Shown: positions 56,817-64,000 of the stretch, piece after piece | Layout of the letters: every line of letters begins with the position of its first letter | How positions within the stretch are numbered: position 1 is the stretch's first letter | Assembly (NCBI GenBank): GCA_047967505.1 | Contig: CM106540.1 | DNA: 64,000 nt | Source: Dipteris shenzhenensis | Lineage: Eukaryota > Polypodiophyta > Polypodiopsida > Gleicheniales | Strand: one strand, 5' to 3' | Translations under genes and position numbers: made by a program | The notes under the pieces: generated by a model | What the model saw: only the letters and a program-made list of their open reading frames with translations | The model's database searches: none | Told to the model about the DNA's origin: nothing

Positions 56817-57650
56817 GAGAGGGTCTAACCCAGAATGGGCAATGTCTACTCTCTTACAAGGCTAGAAAGAGTTGAAGAGCTTCAAAATACAAGCATTTAG
56901 AGTAGCAAAGGCTTGCAACCAAATTCCATGCTACAAAACATAATGGAAATGATGTTTTCATTTGCATGCTTCATAGAGGTGGCTAAATGAAAGCATTCCA
57001 AGCAAATCCAGGTATAGCAACTTAAAGCAAAGCTGTAGCCACAGTTATACTGATGCTATTCAACACTTTAAAACATTAGAAATGCTAAAGTAGCATCAAA
57101 TACACAACCTTGTCAAAACTATCCAAAAAAGAGGCCTAAACTTGGAGGGCTTGTATCTCACTCTTCAAAGCAAGGAAAACACGGCTTACGGAAGCAAAAG
57201 AAAGCTCATATACCAGAGAAGATCCACTGAGGAGGAGAGGCGCAATTCCACGTCACGTCGCCATAGCTAGTTGCTTCAAAGTCGACTGGTTTTTCCTTGT
57301 TTTCTTCTTGAATATGCAGCCATTCCTGCTCAAATTTCAACACAAGATAGCCCAAGGTATGGAGAAGCTTCCCCTAAAAGGAATTAGAGAGAGATGGAGC
57401 TGAAACAGAGAAAACGCAGAAGAAAGGTTCGACGATTTTCGGGAAATGGCGACCAACAGCGACGTTTCTTCAATTCCTTGCAGGTGAAGGTTCGCCCATT
57501 TGAGAGGTATCTCCAGCAGGAAGGGCTTGGAGAATGGCGGAGAAACGAGGGAGAACAAGCTCTAGCAAGATTTGGAAAGAAAGGGAAGAAATGGTGAAGA
57601 TGGAAAAGAAGAAGATGATGTGGCACAAATGGGCTCAAGGAGGATCAAAG
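56817..57650 (-). other. 5' leader of the young gag-only element
   Basis: Between PBS and gag ATG on the minus strand. 57384-57638 is open on both strands but shows no known product, and is purine-rich on the plus strand. It probably acts as untranslated leader and packaging region (inference). Confidence 0.5.
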
Positions 57651-57957
57651 TGCTCTGATACCATGTTGGGGAACTGAAGGGAAAGCATGAAGTGAACACA
57701 AAATGAGAATGCTTGCTTATAGAATGAAGAAAGGTGAGGTCCTTATGTAGGCACCTCTTACATGATCACTGACATCACTGATGACCTCTGAGCTCCACAA
57801 TCATCTCCTCAATCTGCTCCTAGATTCTCTCAATCATCCTATGTGGCATCTACCACCACCTAACAGTGCTTATGGGCACCTAACTGTGCCTCTAGCACAC
57901 ACATATAGAAACCAAGGTGTGCCTGGGGCATACACCTTGAGATATCCCATCAGACGA

Positions 57958-58845
57958 GGCCTTCCAGGGCCTTTCCAAAATGCCAATAAAGCAAAGAGAG
58001 GGCTGATTTGCAGAAATTGGAAAAAGCCAATGCAAAACAAAGGCTTACCCAACCAAGTAGCTCGGAAAAATATTAAGGACAAGGCTCCAAATGTGAACAG
58101 AGGGTTTCACCCTTGAGGGAGGGGTGAAAAAGACAGTAAATGTCAGTAAGGATGCCAAGAGAAGGCTGGAAATGAGATTTACAGCAACAGAAAGTGCCCA
58201 ATGAGGAGGAGAGCCAACAGAAAGTGCTCAACGAGGAGGAGAGCACTTGGAGATGAGAGAAAGGTGATCCATTGGAGGGGAACTCGCAGCCCGAGGCAAG
58301 GGAAAGCCAAATGAAGAGGAATGGGCTCAAGAAGGGAGCTCCATATCACTTCAGCAATCTCCAACTATCTTTAACAACCAGGGAAACACCTTCAAAACGC
58401 TGGCACAAGCTTTGAGGCAAGCCTAGAAGGTAATCAATGCACCGACTCTGATTGAAAACTGTCCGTACAGCAAAAAATGTGGGTGCAAAAGGTCCACTGC
58501 AGGTCTGTACAGCTCCGAGGCGCAATATGTCCATACACGCTTTCATGCATCCGTACAGCAGCCATACTCTTGTACGGAATCCGTACAGCAGCAAAAATTT
58601 GCACGTGTGAACCGATGTCAGCATAAAACGCTTCAAAATGCAGCAAAAATGTACCTGCTTCGCAATAGGCACTCCAAAGTGCGGTCTTCACGCATTAAAT
58701 GTAGAGCTTTCGCAACGAAAGTTCTTGGAGAGGCCTAAAACACTCACAGGTGTGTAGAAAACCAGCAAACCAACAGAAATGATAGATCCAAGGGCTGCCA
58801 AACAGCTTCAACAAGCTGCCAAGGGCTGTAGGAATGAATCCCCGA
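57958..58845 (-). other. 5' leader of the nested Copia element
   Basis: Non-coding leader between the PBS and the inserted element. Short tandem words occur, such as GAGGAGAG(C)CAACAGAAAGTGC twice (about 58187-58240) and CCGTACAGCA several times (58460-58590). Open frames here have no recognisable product. Confidence 0.6.
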
Positions 58846-58861
58846 CGTGCTCTAATACCAC

Positions 58862-59112
58862 TGTAGGCTATGGCAAGCAATGGAAGCTCAAAATGAAGGA
58901 CAGAAGACAAAAACGAGATGCTGTAATGAATTGCTGCAAAACTGAGTGGAGGCTCAAGAGAGAGCCAATATAACAAAACCCTAGTGGTAAGTGCCCTAAC
59001 TGAACTAAGTGTCCTAGCTGTTCTAAGAGGTACGTGTATTAACTGTACCAATTGACTAGACACATACCAAGGAATGAGTGGCACCTACGGATAGCCCATA
59101 GAATGGCCTACA
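58862..59112 (-). repeat. 5' LTR of the nested Copia element
   Basis: 251 bp with terminal TGTAGGC/GCCTACA. It is uninterrupted and followed by TSD TGCTC. On the element's own strand it is upstream of the PBS. Confidence 0.95.
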
Positions 59113-59117
59113 TGCTC

Positions 59118-61866
59118 CCTTGTATTCCAGCTTAGATCCTTTGCTCCCCGCATCCAACAGAGTCGATCTTTCGTAGAGGGTTGCTTTGGATTAGAAAAGA
59201 AAATGGTCATTAGCGTTGAGCAATAATGTGCTTAACTGGCTTTAAGGATACTCTACCATGTTAGAACACTTCTAGTAGTCCCGAAGGTGCTCCGTGTCCT
59301 ACAAGGACTAAACACCCAATCAAAAAATGGCCACGAGGCTTGGGGGTGGCAAGATAGTGCATCTAGATGTGTCTTGTCAAGAGACATAGATGACATCATA
59401 AATAACCCTCCTTTAAAAAATAATAAGAAGAGAGCTCTTTGACAAGATCCCGCCTCTGTACAAAGAACCGAGGAACACTAAATAAAATTCCTTGAGAGAG
59501 ATGCTTGAGAGACTGAGACAACAGAGTGCAACTAGTTTGACGCGACAAGCGAATAGTATGACTTGCTAGTTCCTCCAAACCATGGACCCGACATCAAAAC
59601 GTAAGTAGATTCCGACCTTTGCGAGATGACGAGGGCAAGATGCACACAACTCCCTTGAGATTTCTTCATATGCCTACTTCCTTCTGCACACAATTGTTGT
59701 AGGCAAAGGGCTCCACGTCACAAATAAAGGCTGCTCGAGAAGAGATTCACACGTAGCCTCTCCTCCTCAATCTTATCTATGACACACAAACAGGTTTTCA
59801 CTCAGCACATACCATCTTAGACAACAACTACACTCCAACTTTGAATGTCATGACAAGTGAAATCACTAATCCATGATTAGTAGACATAAAACATTGTTAT
59901 ATATTATACGCCAATGGTGTAACATGTATTTGTATTTATGATGGACACCGACCGATTTATTATGGCGGTGGATCATCTGAGTAGATAGGACTAGTCGAGC
60001 TGGAGCCGCTGCTTCAAACAGCATCAAATTTGGACATGTGATACTTATTTTATTAATAAAGATATGCACACACGTTGTCTAGGTCCTAGGGGCAATAGGA
60101 AGGGAAGAGTGCATTAAGGTGCATTGAATGGTAGATGCATGGGTCATAGGGTAAGGGTAGGTGTAAATGGGAAGATGGAACTTGAGTGATCTCAAGGGAC
60201 ATTTATGAAAGCGTATCACCCTTCATTGTGAATCTCATGTAGCATTCTCTCTATTCACCTTGCATTCATCCACCATCTCTCTCCCAAAAGAAAAACAAGT
60301 ACTCTCACGATGGCGCTCTTCCCCCATTGGAGGGCCAATTGGCATTCAAACTCTGCATGCATGGCACACATTCGCATTCTCAAGAAGTCTAGTTGTTCAC
60401 ATTGCAAATGGCATAGCCTTGTTTAGGGAGGAATCTTTTGTTCATTTGGAGAGAGCAAGACTCCTGTTGGACCAACATTGCATGGCCCTAGGTGCTTAGC
60501 ACTAGTCATTGGCTTCTTCATGAAGACGAGCTCCCTCACCTAAAGAATATCCCCTAGGTTTTTTATGGATCCCCATGGGGGATTGATATCTCAGCTAAGC
60601 AAGAGGTGGTGCCCTCAAGAGTTTTTTTTTTCCAAAGAAAGGAACCTTCTATTAGCCCTCAAGAGTATTATACTACAACTCTATCAAACTCTCTCATGGG
60701 ATTGCATCTTGTTGGCCCTAACGAAAGGATGTAGCGAACAGATTTGGCAAATTGTGCGCCACTTTCTATTGGCAAGTTTTGATGGCACACAGGTGGCTTA
60801 CCAAATGGTTGCTCAGGGACTAGGCATCATCTAGTATGCAAAGGCCTAAAATCCCCCATCTTTCATTGAGATATCACAAATGATGACTCTCCACACGATA
60901 TGAAAATGAAAGATCATAATGGTCAGTCGATAAGGCAAACAATGGTTTATTGATCCTCATTCAAGTAAACTACGGGACCATTCACGATGGCAACTTCGAT
61001 TGTGGGAGATTTTCCCTATCGAAGGGTGCAGTGGGACCCTAGTGAGTAGTTATGGCCCACCCAAACGGGGTTGATACTCAAGCCATTATTGTCCTACACC
61101 ACTCGTATCAGTAGGTGAATTGCAACCAGTGGCTTTTCCTTGAAGTTGGCTTGAGCAATAGTTCCACAAGTCATCCTTTCCATGATTTGGTCACGAGTTT
61201 AGGCCAATCACACTAGAAGCACATGTGGTCTCCTCCTAGATCTGAGGCTTCAAGTAGATAGGAAGAGATGTCACTTGTCATTGTTGCAGCTCTGAGATCC
61301 AAGAGATGATGTCACTAATTAAGGACCAGCCCATGACTATGAGGATTTGGCATTGTTCAATCAAAATCATATTCACAACACACGATGGTAGCTTGGTTCA
61401 CAAAGCAGTGGCATGACTTCCATATTGAGGCGATATCCCTTGCACCGTAAGTGGAGAGGCAATCAAGTGCAAATATCACACCCCTCTCTAAGCAGCACTC
61501 TTCTCATTTTCCGGAGAACGAGGTCTTGGAGACAATGGCCAGCATGCAGATTTGTAATTGATGGGCAGCTGGCAATGGCCAGCATGCAGATGCAGACTTG
61601 TAATTGATGGGCAGCAGACTTGACTACCAGCAACCTCATCAATATTTATCTATGACTTGTGATCAATCTATGAGCAAAGTAATGAGGGCTCCAAGAGACG
61701 TCAGAACATCAGTGATTTGTAAGGCTTGGCAATTCTATTCAAGATGAAAGAAGGGGACCCTACAAAAATTGCACAATAAACGTTTACTACATGGCAATTA
61801 TGCTCCCAGATCTACGTGCTCTGGTAATTGGATTGTGTCAACTTGTTTCACTGAGACCAGCCATAC
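59118..61866. other. Intergenic DNA, nothing firmly recognised
   Basis: Plus-strand ATG frames at 60260-60499 and 60565-60834 are the longest; neither has a known domain. 61536-61620 holds a near-perfect duplication of about 43 bp (CAATGGCCAGCATGCAGAT...TTGTAATTGATGGGCAGC). The right end probably includes the 3' UTR of lysine-tRNA ligase, but no clear poly(A) signal was chosen. Confidence 0.4.
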
Positions 61867-63812
61867 CTATTTTGCATCCCCGTTTGCCTTAAATGGCACT
61901 GTCTCTTCCTGAGGTTTCATGGCAGGGAACAGTAGTACCTCCTGCAGTGGATAAACAATGTCAGCTCAACATTAAATCAAGTTTAAAATCAACCTTAAAC
62001 AACCAATAAAACCATTGAGCATCATCGAAAGAAAGCAAAGGAAAGAGAGTTCACTGTCTTCAAACAATTATCAACCTTGATATTTTGAGAATCTGTGAGA
62101 AGCATTGCAATCCGATCTATCCCCATACCCCACCCCCCAGTCGGAGGTAGACCATACTCTAATGCTGTGCAAAAAGTCTCATCAATGGGCATGGCTTCAT
62201 CATCTCCAAGTTGCTTATCCTGCAATATAAAAAATATCAAACGAGCTTTCTGAATAATGACCATTATATAGATCAATTGAGCTTAGACAACACTTGAATT
62301 CAACTCTTGGCCTATTGTTTCGCAATGACTGACTGTGCATATGGGATTGTGTGTGTAGCTGTTTGGAGTTGCAAGGAACGAATGTGAGATACAGCTATTT
62401 CCACATAAGTTGGGTGGTTCTTGCCTAGGGTGATGCCTAGACCAAAAGCCTATAGGTTATGCTTGGCATCACAGGAGGAAGATTTGTTGCGGGAGATATC
62501 TGACAGCCCAATGGACAGGTCTTCGGATGCTGGGACCTAAGTTTATGAGGAGAACATGATTGGATAATAAAGCTCTTTGAAGTTCTTCGAAACGATATGA
62601 ATGCTGAGGAGGTATAGTATACAAGAGCTTCACCATAAACTTGCACGAGCTTTAACTCTAAAATAAATAAGAGGTGGTGTTCTTTGACACAAGGCTTTAG
62701 ATCCCTCCAGGAGAATTTTTTAATGTCTCCCCATCGGTTTGCCCTTAAGTTTGCTTTTACATTAAGGCATGCAATGCATGCACTCAGTGGTTCTTATCAT
62801 TCCCATGGCTATAATGAAATCTTGAATGTAAACAATGTGTGATAGCACTGTGTACTATGAGGAAAGGAGATAATCATGTAGACTGTGTCCAGAGGCACAT
62901 TCATCCTGGGGTAGCTTCTTTCTTCACCTTAATAAGTCCATATTTGTTATCCAACACAATACCGATTTTGTCCCCATCCATACAGATAGTATTGCTTTAT
63001 GCTATGCTAGCATACGTCCACAAACTTCAACACAGACTTTCATACTAGTATTTATAATGGGTTTTGGAAACATTGAGAATTGCAGGACAGAAATCAAAAT
63101 CCTCCTGCAACCTATGCCAAGGACTATGTGCCATCTCAAAGAATATTGAGATCTGGATTGAGGGTTTCTGAAATCTTTAATGCCTTTAAATAACCTTTTT
63201 ACAGGAATGATAGAAGCCTATGGTGGCATCGTACCTTTAGCTGCTCTGCAAAACGTTCGCGTTGCACCACAGGGTCATTTAACTCGGTGTATGCATTGCA
63301 AACCTGCACAGAAACATTGTGCTTAGAATTTCTGGGTACATTAAACAAGCACCAAGGGTGAATGATTGAGCTCAGGGTTTGTAGACGATTTTAACAGAAA
63401 GAGTTACTTTTGCATGTTTGCAATACATCAAGAAACATGCGCGTGTGTACACACACATGTCAAACCCGACATAAATTTATAATTCATTCATTCAAAATAT
63501 GGCACCAATATCATCAAGTACCGCTAATGCCATTCTTTAAAAATCATAATCAAAGACTACATATACTATATAAAGATCCAAGAAGCCAAAAATACTCTAT
63601 GGATGGCAAATCTAGCGAAGTAGCTCAAAAAACATGCGTACCTCATGTTTCTTTACAAATATGCATACCTCATGTTTGTTTACAAATAATTCAAATCGTT
63701 CTGTGAGTCCAGGCTTGGACCTATGCCATTTTGCCAGTGGACTCATGACCTGTGGATGATTGATGATGAAAGCTGGATTGACACATTGTGTTTCCAAAAA
63801 ATGACCAACCAA
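61867..63812 (-). CDS. Lysine-tRNA ligase (class II), last four exons, 5' end off the window
   Basis: Charges tRNA-Lys with lysine. Four minus-strand exons with GT/AG borders, all in phase 0: 63669-63812 (48 codons; [20 protein letters not shown], then [13 protein letters not shown]), 63235-63303 (23 codons; [20 protein letters not shown]), 62076-62219 (48 codons; [19 protein letters not shown], then [12 protein letters not shown], class II motif 3 with its ATP-binding Arg) and 61867-61941 (24 codons plus [14 protein letters not shown], then a short polar tail). Introns are 134, 1015 and 365 bases. The exon ending at 63669 has a second in-frame donor 27 bases downstream (see findings). No stops or frameshifts were seen, so the gene looks functional. 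Motifs 1-2 and the anticodon-binding domain lie right of the window. Cytosolic versus organellar form cannot be told from this part. Confidence 0.96.
63640..63692 (-). repeat. 27-bp tandem duplication of exon end and splice donor
   Basis: Plus-strand TACCTCATGTTT(C/G)TTTACAAATA occurs twice, 27 bases apart. On the minus strand both copies read TTTGTAAA.AAACATGAG|GTA(T/C)GC. The donors are GT at 63667-63668 and GT at 63640-63641. Confidence 0.9.
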
Positions 63813-64000
63813 CTGCAATAAATCAGCACAGTCCAGTCTGATTAGATGATATAAAGACAGTTAACCAGTAAAAATAACCTCTTCTAGTCTCTTTATGCCA
63901 AAAATCTTTACAGTGCCAACAAGCATAATATTTAAAGATTCACAGAAACCTAAGGCACATCTGGATACTACACTTATCCTTGATCCACAACAGAGCATTA
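63813..64000 (-). other. Intron of lysine-tRNA ligase, running off the window
   Basis: No coding similarity to the synthetase was seen to the right of the TTGCAG acceptor at 63813-63818. The next upstream exon is outside the window. Confidence 0.75.

Larger units (their letters stand above)
55108..57952 (-). mobile_element. Young gag-only LTR retrotransposon (TR-GAG type), TSD GACGA
   Basis: Minus-strand element in the leader of the Copia element. LTRs 55108-55396 and 57664-57952 are both 289 bp (plus strand TGTTGGGGAACTG...GATATCCCATCA) and differ at about five positions, roughly 98% identity. Both flanks are GACGA (55103-55107 and 57953-57957). 57651-57663 reads TGGTATCAGAGCA on the minus strand, the standard Met-tRNA PBS, directly at the LTR. 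The 3' LTR is preceded by the polypurine tract TTGAGGGGAGG. Internal coding is gag only, with no pol domain. This is the youngest large insertion in the nest. Confidence 0.96.
47518..59112 (-). mobile_element. Complete but heavily nested Copia element, TSD TGCTC
   Basis: A minus-strand Copia element bounded by LTRs that begin TGTAGRC and end GCCTACA. Both outer flanks read TGCTC (47513-47517 and 59113-59117), a 5-bp target duplication that proves one insertion event. The 5' LTR is 58862-59112. 58846-58860 reads TGGTATTAGAGCACG on the minus strand (PBS). The 3' LTR is 47518-48784, interrupted by an insertion. GAGGGGGGG just inside it is the polypurine tract. Gag and pol are present but broken. 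Four later insertions lie inside: 47726-48702, 48889-49230, 53797-54639 and 55108-57952. Without them it would be near 6.9 kb. The two LTRs are roughly 90% alike by eye, so it is old. Confidence 0.95.

Noticed and set aside
62437-62646. 69-codon minus frame inside the lysine-tRNA ligase locus as an extra exon
   Set aside because: Sequence does not match any part of the synthetase and it lies within a phase-0 intron joining two conserved exons.

Overview
This is about 64 kb of nuclear DNA from a land plant. The signs are spliced eukaryotic exons (a lysyl-tRNA synthetase read on the minus strand), an intronless DUF868 gene, plant-type Copia, LINE and hAT-like transposons, long CT/GA microsatellites and a nucleosome-length satellite. 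The heavy load of old, nested, decayed transposons suggests a large-genome lineage such as a fern or gymnosperm, but the sequence does not fix the species. Only two host genes are convincing: the complete DUF868 gene (5666-6610, plus) and the last four exons of lysine-tRNA ligase (61867-63812, minus, running off the right edge).

Layout: 1-3189 is the 3' two thirds of a plus-strand Copia element with two in-frame stops, followed by a probable 3' LTR. 4240-7100 is the DUF868 locus. 7100-20990 is mostly old intergenic DNA with a minus-strand LINE relic (8930-10330), a foldback palindrome (14664-14829), diverged tandem duplications and a decayed coiled-coil reading frame (17041-18237). 21026-25770 holds a broken minus-strand gene with a Ulp1/C48-type cysteine protease domain. 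26290-32095 holds two adjacent satellite arrays (units of about 205 and 180 bp); the first is interrupted by a 2.3-kb LTR element that keeps only gag. 32100-43400 is decayed DNA with a Ty3/Gypsy RT relic, a third gag-only element and a possible LTR pair. 43400-45740 holds a hairpin, a LINE 3' end and a Copia RT/RNase H fragment.

47518-59112 is one minus-strand Copia element flanked by the target duplication TGCTC and heavily nested. Its 3' LTR carries a 977-bp element with 424-bp direct terminal repeats and a 14-bp target duplication. Two hAT-like non-autonomous elements with 8-bp target duplications lie in its 3' untranslated part and in gag. A gag segment is tandemly duplicated. A young 2.85-kb gag-only LTR element (TSD GACGA, LTRs about 98% alike) sits just upstream of gag.

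The most unusual material is the family of gag-only LTR elements. Two have verified LTR, PBS, PPT and TSD structure, and they share a conserved non-coding block between the gag stop and the 3' LTR. Other notable items are the long-direct-repeat element, the 180-bp satellite with an internal dyad in its monomers, and a 27-bp duplication that copies an exon end together with its splice donor in lysine-tRNA ligase. All structural calls come from reading the sequence by eye; no database search was run.
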